Below, in pieces: positions 18,342-26,303 of a DNA stretch of 64,000 nt. Numbering within the stretch: position 1 is the stretch's first letter; each line of letters begins with the position of its first letter. A program made the translations under genes and the position numbers. Origin of the DNA: Methylocystis iwaonis (GTDB lineage: Bacteria; Pseudomonadota; Alphaproteobacteria; Rhizobiales; Beijerinckiaceae); assembly GCF_027925385.1 (NCBI RefSeq), contig NZ_AP027142.1, positions 1,656,001 through 1,720,000 of the forward strand. The letters are read 5' to 3'. Below the pieces are notes generated by a model. That model saw only the letters and a list, made by a program, of their open reading frames with translations, did no database searches and had not been told where the DNA came from.

Positions 18342-18695
18342 ATGTCCGTCGCCCGCGCCCGCGCTCTGCGCAAGACCATGACGCCGCAGGAGGTGAAGCT
18401 CTGGGTGCAGCTACGCAAGCTGCGGCCCCAGGGCTTCCACTTCCGCCGTCAGGCGCCGCTCGACGGCTATGTGCTCGATTTCGTCTGCTTCAAATACAAA
18501 ATGATCATCGAAGTGGATGGCTCTCAGCATGGCGAGGACGTGGGGTTGCGCAACGATACAAGGCGTGACGCACATTTTGCCTCGCAGGGCTTTCGCACGC
18601 TGCGATTTTGGAATCCGGAGGTGGATTCCAATCTGCATGGGGTCGTCGAGACGATTTTGGCGCGGGCGCGTGAGCATATGCCGGAGGCGTCGTGA
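18342..18695 (+). CDS. DUF559 (Vsr-like endonuclease fold) protein
   Basis: A 117-residue single-domain protein of the DUF559 group: RKTMTPQEVKLWVQLRKL, FHFRRQAPLDGYVLDFVCFK, IIEVDGSQHGEDVGLRNDTRRD and GFRTLRFWNPEV. The FRRQ, YVLDFV, EVDGSQH and RFWN motifs form the restriction-endonuclease-like site with Asp and Glu/Asp residues. The fold resembles very-short-patch-repair nucleases, but the cellular role is unknown. The gene is enclosed by two R5 inverted repeats, which hints at joint movement. Confidence 0.88.
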   Translation: MSVARARALRKTMTPQEVKLWVQLRKLRPQGFHFRRQAPLDGYVLDFVCFKYKMIIEVDGSQHGEDVGLRNDTRRDAHFASQGFRTLRFWNPEVDSNLHGVVETILARAREHMPEAS

Positions 18696-18699
18696 TCCT

Positions 18700-18868
18700 C
18701 CCCCCCACCCGGCCCGCTTCGCGCGCCACCCTCCCCGCAAGGGGGAGGGATTGGAGCCCTACGATTTGCGCTCTTTCTGAAGCGTCGGGCGGCATGAGCG
18801 GCGCTGCCGCCGCCATCCCTTCCCTCCCCTTTACGGGGAGGGTGGCCCGCGCAGCGGGCCGGGTGGGG
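18700..18868. repeat. Long inverted repeat, family R5 (copy 2)
   Basis: CCCCCCACCCGGCCCGCTTC (from 18703) and the mirrored arm ending GGGCCGGGTGGGG (about 18868) repeat the organisation of 18127-18312. It begins within a few bases of the DUF559 stop and fills most of the gap to the next gene. Confidence 0.8.
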
Positions 18869-18976
18869 TCCGAGGGCGCCCCTCCCACCGAAACGCCAAC
18901 GCAATGTCTGGCGCGTAGCGTGATCCACGGCCGGGCTACAATGCGCCGTCCCGCGCGAGGCAACAGGAGCAACGCC

Positions 18977-19111
18977 ATGTCCAACAACGACTGGAAAAAC
19001 ACGCTGCCGTTCAAGCGCCATTGGGCGGTTTACCTCCTCTTCAAAATTCTCGTCCTGGCCGGCGCCGCCTTCGCCGCCTGGCAGATCTTGCGCAGCTTCG
19101 AGGTCGTGTAA
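18977..19111 (+). CDS. Small single-helix membrane protein (44 residues)
   Basis: MSNNDWKNTLPFKRHWAVY is followed by one hydrophobic helix (LLFKILVLAGAAFAAWQIL). The start has AGGAG (18965-18969) 7 nt upstream. Its TAA stop overlaps the next ATG by one base (TAATG), indicating translational coupling to the acetyltransferase. The function is unknown and I do not recognise a family. Confidence 0.68.
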   Translation: MSNNDWKNTLPFKRHWAVYLLFKILVLAGAAFAAWQILRSFEVV

Positions 19112-19611
19112 TGGCGCAGCCCGGTCTTCGGCCATATCTTGCAAGTGACGCGGCGGCGCTCGCCGCGCTTTTTCGCGCGAGCATTGAGGCGCTCGCGGCC
19201 GAGGATTACGACGCGGATCAGCGCGAGGCCTGGGCCTCGGCGGCGGATGACGAAGCCGCTTTCGCCGCCCGACTCGCCGGGGCCCTCACCATTGTCGCGC
19301 TGGCCGACGGCGAGATCGCGGGCTTCGCTTCTCTTAAAGACAACAAGCTCTTCGACATGCTGTATGTGCGCCCGGACTATGCGGGGCAAGGCGTGGGCGC
19401 CGCGCTTGCTGACGCGATCGAGAAGCTCGCCGGCGCGCGCGGAACCAAGACGCTCACCGTCGAAGCCTCCGACACGGCGCGCGATTTCTTCGCTGCGCGC
19501 GGCTATGTCGCGCAGAGCCGCAATACGGTGACCATCGCCGGCGAATGGCTCGGAAACACCACCATGACCAAGCAACTGGCGGCCCCGCCGGCCGCTGGGG
19601 GAACGCATTGA
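19111..19611 (+). CDS. GNAT-family acetyltransferase
   Basis: A 166-residue single GNAT domain with ALFRASIEALAAEDYDADQREAWA at the start, the acetyl-CoA loop VRPDYAGQGVGAALADAIE and EASDTARDFFAARGYVAQSRNTV. Sequence of this type resembles the YafP/ElaA-like N-acetyltransferases; the substrate is unknown. It is linked by one-base overlaps to the 44-residue membrane protein upstream (TAATG) and to cimA downstream (TGATG), so the three form a tightly coupled operon. Confidence 0.87.
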   Translation: MAQPGLRPYLASDAAALAALFRASIEALAAEDYDADQREAWASAADDEAAFAARLAGALTIVALADGEIAGFASLKDNKLFDMLYVRPDYAGQGVGAALADAIEKLAGARGTKTLTVEASDTARDFFAARGYVAQSRNTVTIAGEWLGNTTMTKQLAAPPAAGGTH

Positions 19612-21203
19612 TGACCAGGGAACGCGTGACGCTTTACGACACCACGCTGCGCGACGGCGCGCAGACGACGGGGGTCGATTTCTCGCTCGACGACAAGCGG
19701 CAGATCGCCGCCATGCTCGACGATCTCGGGATCGACTATGTCGAAGGCGGCTATCCGGGAGCCAACCCGCTCGACACGGAATTCTTCGCGCAGCGGCCGA
19801 AGCTGCGGGCGCGCTTCTGCGCCTTCGGCATGACGCGCCGGCAAGGCCGTTCGGTGGAGAACGATCCCGGCGTCGCGGCGCTCTTGGGCAGCTCGGCGGA
19901 TGCGGTGACCTTCGTCGCCAAAAGCTGGGACTATCAGGTCAAGGTCGCCTTACGCTCCACGGAAGAGGATAATCTCGCCGCGATTACGCAATCCGTAAGA
20001 GCGGCTGTCGCGCGGGAGAAGGAAGCGGCGGTCGATTGCGAGCATTTCTTCGACGGTTTCAAGGACAATCCGCAATATGCGCTCGCCTGCGCCGTTGCGG
20101 CTTACGAGGCCGGCGCGCGCTGGGTGGTGCTGTGCGACACCAATGGTGGCACGCTGCCGCATGAGGTCGAGCGCATCGTCGCGGAGGTCGCCAAGGTCAT
20201 TCCGGGCGACCATATCGGCGTGCATTGCCACGACGACACGGGGCAAGCGGTGGCGAACTCATTGGCCGCCCTGCGCGCCGGCGCGCGGCAGATTCAGGGC
20301 ACGCTCAACGGATTGGGAGAGCGCTGCGGCAACGCCAATCTCACGACTATCATCCCGACGCTGCTGCTCAAGGATGAATACGCTTCTCGGTTCGAGATAA
20401 GCGTCACGCGCGAGAAGCTGTCCCATCTCACGCGCATCAGCCATGCGCTCGACGAGCTGCTCAATCGCGCCCCGAATCGCCATGCGCCATATGTGGGCGC
20501 CAGCGCCTTTGCGACGAAGGCCGGCATTCACGCCTCCGCCGTGCTGACCGATCCGCGCACCTATGAGCATGTGGCGCCGGAAACCGTGGGCAATCAGCGC
20601 CGCGTGCTGGTCTCCGACCAGGCCGGGCGATCCAATATCATTTCCGAGCTGACGCGCCTCGGCGTGACGCTGGACAAGGATGATCCGCGCCTGACGCGTC
20701 TGCTCGACGAGGTGAAGGAAAAGGAATCGCAGGGCTATGCCTATGAGGGCGCCGACGCCTCCTTCTTCCTGCTCGCCAAGCGCGTGCTCGGCGAAGCCCC
20801 GCATTATTTCGACATCGAGCGCTATAGCGTGGCGGTGGATCGGCGCTTCGCGCGCAATGGCTTCGAGGACAAGGGCGCCGAGGCGATCGTCAAGATCAAT
20901 GTTCACGGCGAGACGCGCATCTCGGCGGCTGAGGGCAACGGCCCGGTCAATGCGCTCGATGTCGCGCTGCGAAAGGATCTCGGCGCCTATCAGAAATTCG
21001 TCGACGACGTCCGGCTTGTCGATTACCGCGTGCGCGTCTTCCAGGGCGGCACGGACGCGGTGACGCGCGTGCTGGTGGAATGCGCGGACGGGGAGGGAAA
21101 TCGTTGGTCGACGGTGGGCGTCTCGGCCAATGTGATAGACGCCTCTTTCGAAGCGATTGTCGACGCGATCAACTACAAGCTGCTGGTGTCGGGCGCGCGG
21201 TGA
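19611..21203 (+). CDS. cimA: (R)-citramalate synthase
   Basis: A 530-residue enzyme condensing pyruvate and acetyl-CoA to citramalate, the threonine-independent entry to isoleucine. Seen are LYDTTLRDGAQTTGVDFSLDDK (catalytic RD and metal Asp), VEGGYPGANPLD, the TIM-barrel metal motif GVHCHDDTGQAVANS and GTLNGLGERCGNANL, then a C-terminal LeuA allosteric dimer domain (about residues 380-530). It could be confused with 2-isopropylmalate synthase, but the GGYPGANP region and length favour citramalate synthase. Its ATG overlaps the preceding stop. Confidence 0.93.
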   Translation: MTRERVTLYDTTLRDGAQTTGVDFSLDDKRQIAAMLDDLGIDYVEGGYPGANPLDTEFFAQRPKLRARFCAFGMTRRQGRSVENDPGVAALLGSSADAVTFVAKSWDYQVKVALRSTEEDNLAAITQSVRAAVAREKEAAVDCEHFFDGFKDNPQYALACAVAAYEAGARWVVLCDTNGGTLPHEVERIVAEVAKVIPGDHIGVHCHDDTGQAVANSLAALRAGARQIQGTLNGLGERCGNANLTTIIPTLLLKDEYASRFEISVTREKLSHLTRISHALDELLNRAPNRHAPYVGASAFATKAGIHASAVLTDPRTYEHVAPETVGNQRRVLVSDQAGRSNIISELTRLGVTLDKDDPRLTRLLDEVKEKESQGYAYEGADASFFLLAKRVLGEAPHYFDIERYSVAVDRRFARNGFEDKGAEAIVKINVHGETRISAAEGNGPVNALDVALRKDLGAYQKFVDDVRLVDYRVRVFQGGTDAVTRVLVECADGEGNRWSTVGVSANVIDASFEAIVDAINYKLLVSGAR

Positions 21204-21245
21204 CGCGCGGGCGCGCCATGGGCCGAGAGCGTTGAAAGGCGGACA

Positions 21246-21267
21246 GGGCGGAAAAAGCTTTCCGCCC
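21246..21267. terminator. Hairpin between convergent cimA and the YdcH-like gene
   Basis: GGGCGGAAA-AAGC-TTTCCGCCC is a perfect 9-bp stem with a 4-nt loop. It sits 42 bp after cimA and 14 bp after the convergent stop. No T-run follows, so termination strength is uncertain. Confidence 0.5.
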
Positions 21268-21281
21268 CGTTCGAGCGTGCG

Positions 21282-21461
21282 TCAGTGGCGTGTTTCGCTG
21301 ATCGCCAATTTGGCGAGTTCGTCCTTGATTTGCAGCTTCTTGCGTTTCAGCTCGATGATTTTGGCTTTGTCGGCATTGCGGTGAAGCTGCTCTCTCTCGA
21401 TTTCCTTCTTGAGCGCCTCGTGGCGACGTTGGAGTTCGACGATATGGCCTTGTAAGGACAT
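21282..21461 (-). CDS. YdcH-family (DUF465) small helical protein
   Basis: A 59-residue protein, mostly one charged antiparallel coiled coil (SLQGHIVELQRRHEALKKEI; KAKIIELKRKKLQIKDEL). These features match DUF465, a small family of unknown function common in proteobacteria. The ATG at 21461 has a strong AAAGGAGG site 6 nt upstream; an earlier in-frame start lacks one. Confidence 0.85.
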   Translation of the reverse strand: MSLQGHIVELQRRHEALKKEIEREQLHRNADKAKIIELKRKKLQIKDELAKLAISETRH

Positions 21462-21747
21462 GCGAAACCTCCTTTGTGACTTTCCCCTCGCGAGGGGCGC
21501 ACGGCCAAGCATGCCACATTGGGCGAGGCCCGCAAGATAAGAATTGTCGCGGCGTCATAAATCTTTCGTCCCCGCGACATCTGGCCTCAACAAATTGTTA
21601 ACGGCCACTCCCGCCAAGCCGCCGCCGGGCGGAATTTGCGCTGTCGCGGGACTATGAAATTTTTCTGCACAAAGGCGCTTGCGCGCCGCCGCGTCCGCCA
21701 CTATACACACGCCACCCGAGCCGCCGCCAAGGCGGAACCCCGGAAGG

Positions 21748-21822
<75 letters not shown>

Positions 21823-22073
21823 TCAAAATCAAGAACTTACAAAGATATAGTGTCGAGGCCGCGAAGTCCGGTCACCATATAGTCACCGCTGGACCAAGAG
21901 GTCACCGTCGCGGTCGGTAGGGCAAAAAAATCTGAAAATGCCCCGAGCCAGCACCCTCAAAACCCTCGAAACCTCCTCAGGCTCGGAGCGGACCGAGCGC
22001 TCAATGCAGCCATTGCTGACGGCTCCCTGCGCGCGCATATTCGTGGCGTGATTCTTAGTCCTTGGGGGCCGAT

Positions 22074-22292
22074 ATGTCGGAAGTCGAAATCTTGAATTCC
22101 GTTCGAGCGAAGCTGGTCACTGAGCGCCGCCGAATTGCTCGTCTTGTTGGCGAGCCTCAAGAGGATAGCCCTGAGCGTTGGGCCAATACCTTTAAGAGCG
22201 TGCAGGAATTCATTGAGGCGGTTGACCGAGCCATCGCGGATGAGGTGTCGATTGAAAATGCGGAAGCCGGCCCCACGGCCTTTATGGTTTGA
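22074..22292 (+). CDS. Small helical protein inside the tRNA-Val remnant, unknown function
   Basis: A 72-residue open frame: MSEVEILNSVRAKLVTERRRIARLV... through FIEAVDRAIADEVSIENAEAG, strongly helical and charged. GGGGG precedes the ATG by about 6 nt. It resembles small accessory proteins of prophages and islands, but I cannot name a family. Upstream sequence from about 21937 contains no long open frame. Position between the att copies supports a foreign origin. Confidence 0.5.
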   Translation: MSEVEILNSVRAKLVTERRRIARLVGEPQEDSPERWANTFKSVQEFIEAVDRAIADEVSIENAEAGPTAFMV

Positions 22293-22352
22293 GTTTGGCC
22301 GGCGTCCCGTCATCGCCATAATGAGAGCGTCGATTCCGTCGATACTGGCCAT

Positions 22353-22379
22353 AGGTTCAACTCCTGTCGCGCCCACCAT
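22353..22379 (+). repeat. attR-like direct repeat of the tRNA-Val 3' end
   Basis: 25/27 match to 21797-21823, differing only by TC versus CT at positions 9-10. Sequence to its left does not fold as the 5' half of a tRNA, so it is not a second tRNA gene. The flank AATCAAG is also shared with the tRNA copy. Confidence 0.7.
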
Positions 22380-22555
22380 TCGAATCAAGCACTACGGAAT
22401 GCTGCCGACGGGTGGGAACTAGCAAGTTAGTGGGCGAATTCTGATCGATCCAATTGTGGGGCGACGTAGCCGAAAACTCTCAAGTCCCACGCCGGCGGGG
22501 GAGGGGCTATCTTCGGAGTGGTGCTTCCGGATTGCGGGCCTCGATAAGCCCCTCA

Positions 22556-22710
22556 TGCCATTTCCGTTTGAATAGCTCGCATGGGGACTTGTCATTCCCG
22601 GCGGGCTGAAAGCCCGACCGGGGATCCAGAGCCACAAAAGCGCTGGTTTTGCTCTTCATTCCCGATCGCTCGCTGCGTGAGCGTCGGGAATGACAGTGAC
22701 CCGATCAAGC
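22556..22710. repeat. Dispersed repeat, family R3 (copy 3)
   Basis: Begins TGCCATTTCCGTTTGAATAG, contains GTCATTCCCGGCGGGCTG and ends near CGTCGGGAATGACAGTGACC; it closely follows the 9084-9240 copy. With the attR repeat it accounts for most of 22293-22754, where no gene is seen. Confidence 0.8.
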
Positions 22711-22754
22711 GCATCTCATATCAGACGGCCGTCCACGACGATGCCCGGGGCGTG

Positions 22755-23246
22755 CTACAGCCGCCGTGTCTCCACATGAAACTCGATCTTCATCGCGCCG
22801 CCGCTTTCGAAGCGAAGCGAGCCGTCGATCGTCTGCCCGAGCTTCAATGACGATTTCAGATCGAGCAGCATGAGATGGTAACCGCGCGTTTGAAAGTCGA
22901 TCGACGTTCCGGCGGGAATTTCCACGCCCTCAGAGACAGGGCGCATTTTCATGATCCCGTCTGCAACGCCCGTTTCATGCAGCTCGGTATGGTCCGATAC
23001 GGCAATATCCACGCCGACAATTCTGACCGTCTCCGTCCCCCGATTGCGAACCGTCATATAGCAGGCGCCCGTGGTGACGCCCTTTGGAGACGCCGCACAC
23101 CACGGATGCTCGATCTCGATGTCGAGAGGGACAGTCGCGCCCGCGGCGGCCCCGAGCGCGCCGAGACCGCAACAAAGAATGCCTCCTGCAACAGGCGCAA
23201 CGATGGCGTAGCGGCGTCTCGTGGGGTCATAGCTCGTCGTGTTCAT
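22755..23246 (-). CDS. PCu(A)C-type periplasmic copper chaperone (DUF461)
   Basis: A 163-residue protein with an N-terminal membrane/signal segment (YAIVAPVAGGILCCGLGALGAAAG) and a cupredoxin-like domain. The Cu(I) ligands of the H(M)x10Mx21HxM pattern are seen in HTELHETGVADGIMKM and GYHLMLLDLK. PCuAC delivers Cu(I) to the CuA site of cytochrome oxidase, often with SCO1. Here it is divergent from a SCO1-like gene across a region with palindromes, and both flank the sMMO regulator. The ATG at 23246 is chosen so that the signal segment begins within 20 residues; the frame is open further upstream without similarity. Confidence 0.88.
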   Translation of the reverse strand: MNTTSYDPTRRRYAIVAPVAGGILCCGLGALGAAAGATVPLDIEIEHPWCAASPKGVTTGACYMTVRNRGTETVRIVGVDIAVSDHTELHETGVADGIMKMRPVSEGVEIPAGTSIDFQTRGYHLMLLDLKSSLKLGQTIDGSLRFESGGAMKIEFHVETRRL

Positions 23247-23409
23247 GGCCGACCGCTGGGCAACATCGGCGCCAAAACGCGCGCCAGCCGCGTCGCGGTC
23301 GGAACCGGCGATATTCGTTGGGATCGCGGGTCGTTCGCAGAGTGCATGCAGTAAAATGCGGGTCGCGGTTATGAATAGTGTTGATACATATGCGGCCGCC
23401 TCAGTCCAA

Positions 23410-23424
23410 TTCACGAACAGTGAA
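23410..23424. promoter_or_regulatory. Palindromic operator candidate 1 in the copper-gene divergent region
   Basis: TTCAC-GAACA-GTGAA is a perfect 5-bp dyad, and the overlapping TGAA-CTA-TTCA follows at 23421-23431. It lies between the PCuAC and SCO1-like genes. TTCA/TGAA dyads resemble ArsR/SmtB-type metal operators, but no such regulator gene is adjacent. Confidence 0.4.
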
Positions 23425-23489
23425 CTATTCATCGGGCGCGTCGGCATCTTTCTGCAGCGAAAGCGCCGACTCCAAAGCGGAGAGAAACT

Positions 23490-23504
23490 GTTCATTTATT
23501 GAAC
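23490..23504. promoter_or_regulatory. Palindromic operator candidate 2 in the copper-gene divergent region
   Basis: GTTCA-TTTAT-TGAAC, a perfect 5-bp dyad sharing the TTCA/TGAA half-sites of the site at 23410. No gene is supported elsewhere in 23247-23690. Confidence 0.4.
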
Positions 23505-23690
23505 GCGACGTCCTGTCGCAGGATTATTTGCGCAACGACGATTGACGCAACAGCTCCACGATTCCTATCGTCAAGCTGGTTTTTCCGTTCGCGGTTCTCG
23601 GAATCGACGTAGGCGCTTCGACGCTTTGCCGTCGCGCCTTCTTTGTATGTTCCGAGCGCGGGCTTTCGCCCCATTTCAACGCATTGGTGA

Positions 23691-25073
23691 ATGTTCGTGC
23701 TCATTCGACCGCGCTCGACCGTCCTGATCGATCCGGCAACCAACGCCAGCGAGATTCTCGCCGAAGCGTCGACAAGACGGCGTGAGATGAGAAGGACGGC
23801 CTGCAAGCGCGTTCTGGCGCTCGCGCTCGCTTACGCCGCGTTCGAGAGCATGTCCGCTATCCTTGCCATCAGGCCGGATGCGAAGATCATCGGCGTTTTT
23901 TCCATACTCGGCCTCTCCTGGGCCTGCTCGTCGCTGTTTGCGAAGCGGCGCTTCACGGAGCGGGTGACCATCGAGCGAAACATCGTCTGCGTCTCGCACT
24001 ATGTCGACGATGAACTCGTCGGTCGGCGCAGAGTGAAGGCGATCGGAGTCGTTCGGCACATCGACGACGCCGGCGACTGCCGGCGCGTCGAGGTCGAAGG
24101 CGTCGCGCGACAACTCGAAATCGCGCGCGATGTCTTGCCGGGCGAACGCGAAGCGATCGTCGAGCGGCTGGCGGCTGCGCTGCGCGAGGCGGGCGTCGAG
24201 GCGCCGGTGCGAACCGTCTGCAAAACGCCGTCCTGCGCGGCGTCGGCGGCGCCCGCCGCGCCATCGGAGCGCGGAGCCGAAGATGCGCCGGCGAAACGAA
24301 CACAGAGCCCCTGGATCGCCTGCGCCGCCGCATCGGCGTTGATGGTTCTTCCAATGCTGCAGGCGACGCCGCAGCCCCGCGACGCGATCGCGGCGCCGGG
24401 CAAGACCGCGCCGGCGTTTCGTCTGACGTCCTCCAAGGGCGAAACAGTCGATGATCGCACGATGCTCGGACGCCCCTACGCCATATTCTTCGGTTTCACG
24501 AAATGTCCTGAAGCCTGTCCAGCAACGCTGCTCGAGCTGACGACGGTCGTGAAAGAGGCGGGGGCGGATACGTCCGATTTCGAAATTCTCTTCGTCAGCC
24601 TCGACGCCGAACGAGACACGCCCGACGTCCTCTCGGATTTTGTCGGGTCCTTCGGCGGGCGCGTTACTGGATTGAGGGGATCGACGGACGAACTTGCGCG
24701 AGCGGCGCAGGCGTTTCGAGTCTACCACCGCAAGGTTCCTCTCAAAGGCGGCGGCTATACGATCGACCACACGACGCTCGTCTATCTTGTCGACCATCGC
24801 GGCCAGCTCGTCGATACGCTCTCCTTCATGGAGCAAGCCGATATCGCCTCCAAGAGGTTGAAAGCCTTCCTCGTCGAGGCGGCCGCGCATGGCGCGGGAC
24901 GAAGCGGGCGACGCAGGTCGCGCATACACGCCCGGGCAGGCGCGGCGGTGAAGCCAGCGCGCCGCTCTCGCTGGACGTCAGCGCGACAACCTGCCGCATT
25001 GCATGCGACAAGCGGTCGCTGGACCCTGTATCGCTGCTATAGCGCGTCTCGATCCGACACGCGGGGTGAGTGA
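23691..25073 (+). CDS. DUF2244-like membrane domain fused to SCO1/SenC copper-binding domain
   Basis: A 460-residue protein. The N-terminal part (about residues 35-170) has two transmembrane helices (RVLALALAYAAFESMSAIL; IGVFSILGLSWACSSLF) and a soluble segment VEVEGVARQLEIARDVLPGE typical of DUF2244. A Cys-containing linker and a further hydrophobic stretch (WIACAAASALMVLPML, about 204-219) lead to a thioredoxin-fold SCO1 domain (about 230-405) with the Cu ligands C272 and C276 in TKCPEACP and H360 in TIDHTTLVYL. SCO1 proteins insert copper into CuA or reduce its cysteines. The last 50 residues are basic and may be out of family. I know DUF2244 and SCO1 as separate proteins, so the join is unusual. 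Confidence 0.82.
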   Translation: MFVLIRPRSTVLIDPATNASEILAEASTRRREMRRTACKRVLALALAYAAFESMSAILAIRPDAKIIGVFSILGLSWACSSLFAKRRFTERVTIERNIVCVSHYVDDELVGRRRVKAIGVVRHIDDAGDCRRVEVEGVARQLEIARDVLPGEREAIVERLAAALREAGVEAPVRTVCKTPSCAASAAPAAPSERGAEDAPAKRTQSPWIACAAASALMVLPMLQATPQPRDAIAAPGKTAPAFRLTSSKGETVDDRTMLGRPYAIFFGFTKCPEACPATLLELTTVVKEAGADTSDFEILFVSLDAERDTPDVLSDFVGSFGGRVTGLRGSTDELARAAQAFRVYHRKVPLKGGGYTIDHTTLVYLVDHRGQLVDTLSFMEQADIASKRLKAFLVEAAAHGAGRSGRRRSRIHARAGAAVKPARRSRWTSARQPAALHATSGRWTLYRCYSASRSDTRGE

Positions 25074-25501
25074 TCTTGAAAGCGTCAGGCCGGTCATATC
25101 GGAGCGTCGAACGAACGGCCATGGCCCGTGCGGTCGTCGCCCGTGCGGCCGTGAGCGCGGCGGTCGCGATACTCTTGCTGTTGCAAGCGGCGTCGATCGG
25201 CTTCGCCGCTGGCGCGACCGCCAATGGCGCCGCCGGCCTGCTGTTCGGAACAATCTGCCAAAACGCCGACGCGGCGAATAGGGACTCCTCCGGGCCGATC
25301 GAGCAGCAGCATGTCGGTCCCTGCTGCGTTCTGCACTGCAGCTCTTTCATCGAGGCCGACGCGGGCCGCGCTCCCGTCGAAATCCTGCCTCTGGAAACCG
25401 TTTCCGCTTCTCCGGCGTGCGACGACCAGATCGACGCCGTCATCGTCGCGCCAGAGCTGCGCGCCCTCTGTCCTCGCGCGCCCCCGCCGCGCGGCGTCTG
25501 A
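25070..25501 (+). CDS. Cys-rich DUF2946-like secreted or membrane protein
   Basis: A 143-residue protein whose GTG start overlaps the preceding stop (GTGA, 25070-25073), so it is coupled to the SCO1 fusion. A hydrophobic segment (AAVSAAVAILLLLQAASIGFA) precedes a Cys-rich part (TICQNAD, PCCVLHCSS, SPACDD, LCPRAPPPRG). The spacing of CxxH/C residues and the RAPP ending resemble DUF2946, a family found near copper genes. An ATG at 25121 is an alternative start. A metal-handling role is inferred from context. Confidence 0.6.
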   Translation: MILKASGRSYRSVERTAMARAVVARAAVSAAVAILLLLQAASIGFAAGATANGAAGLLFGTICQNADAANRDSSGPIEQQHVGPCCVLHCSSFIEADAGRAPVEILPLETVSASPACDDQIDAVIVAPELRALCPRAPPPRGV

Positions 25502-25616
25502 TCCCCTCAACAGTCATCTTCAACTGACGGGCGGCTTTGTTCGATTGAACAGGCAACCCAAGGGATTCATTCGCACGCGCCGATCGTCGATCGCGCGGGA
25601 CAAGAGGAAATTTATC

Positions 25617-26174
25617 ATGAGCATCTCGACATATCGCGCCGTGAGCGTTGGCGCGCTCGCCGGCGTGGCCGCCTTTCTCGCCGAGGGACCCGCCGCCCAC
25701 TATGGCGCGCAGCTCTTTCCGATCCTGATCGGCTGGGCCGGCTACTACCACTTCCGCGGAAAGATCGAGGGCGTGAAGAAAGCGCTTCTTCATCTTCTGG
25801 CGGGCGTCGTTCTCGCTGGCGTCGCCCTGGCTCTTATCTCGCGCCTCCCCTATGGCGCGACGCTGGGCGGTCCGGCGTGGACGGCGATCGCCGTGGCGAT
25901 CACGCTGGCCATCCTCGTCTTCGCGTCGCGACTGTCGGCGCTGAGCGACTTCGCCGTCGCGATCCTCGGCTATGCGACGCTTTTCGCGCTCGTGGGCGTC
26001 TCGGACCGCGGCGAGCGCATCATCGCGCTGTCGCAGGACAATCCGCTCGCCATCGCTGTTCTGTCGCTCCTGGCGGGCGTGATATTCGCGCTGTTGTCGG
26101 ACTATCTGACGGAAGCGCTGCAAAGATATGTCCCGCTTCGCGGACGCCGGCCGCAATCGGCCACGAGCGCCTGA
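25617..26174 (+). CDS. DUF1097-like integral membrane protein
   Basis: A 185-residue hydrophobic protein with about five transmembrane helices: AVSVGALAGVAAFLAE, YGAQLFPILIGWAGYYHF, ALLHLLAGVVLAGVALALI, WTAIAVAITLAILVFA and NPLAIAVLSLLAGVIFALLSDYL. This pattern and the early AGYYHFRG match DUF1097, whose function is unknown. AAGAGGAAA lies 6 nt before the ATG. It is the last gene before mmoR and shares its direction, so it may be part of the same copper-linked cluster. Confidence 0.72.
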   Translation: MSISTYRAVSVGALAGVAAFLAEGPAAHYGAQLFPILIGWAGYYHFRGKIEGVKKALLHLLAGVVLAGVALALISRLPYGATLGGPAWTAIAVAITLAILVFASRLSALSDFAVAILGYATLFALVGVSDRGERIIALSQDNPLAIAVLSLLAGVIFALLSDYLTEALQRYVPLRGRRPQSATSA

Positions 26175-26303
26175 TCCACGGACCGACGCCTCTCACTCGA
26201 CCAGAAGCGCTCGCCATTTCTGAAAGAAATGGCGAGCGAAAGCCGTCACCGCGCGGCATGCCCCCGCGCGCCACGACGACATTCATCATCGGGAGGATCG
26301 CCG

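Noticed and set aside
22300..22400. Second tRNA-Val gene
   Set aside because: Only the T-arm and acceptor 3' half match; no D-arm or anticodon stem can be formed upstream.
23492..23806. 104-codon minus-strand frame overlapping the SCO1-fusion start
   Set aside because: It overlaps the divergent promoter and the SCO1-fusion start and has no recognisable pattern.
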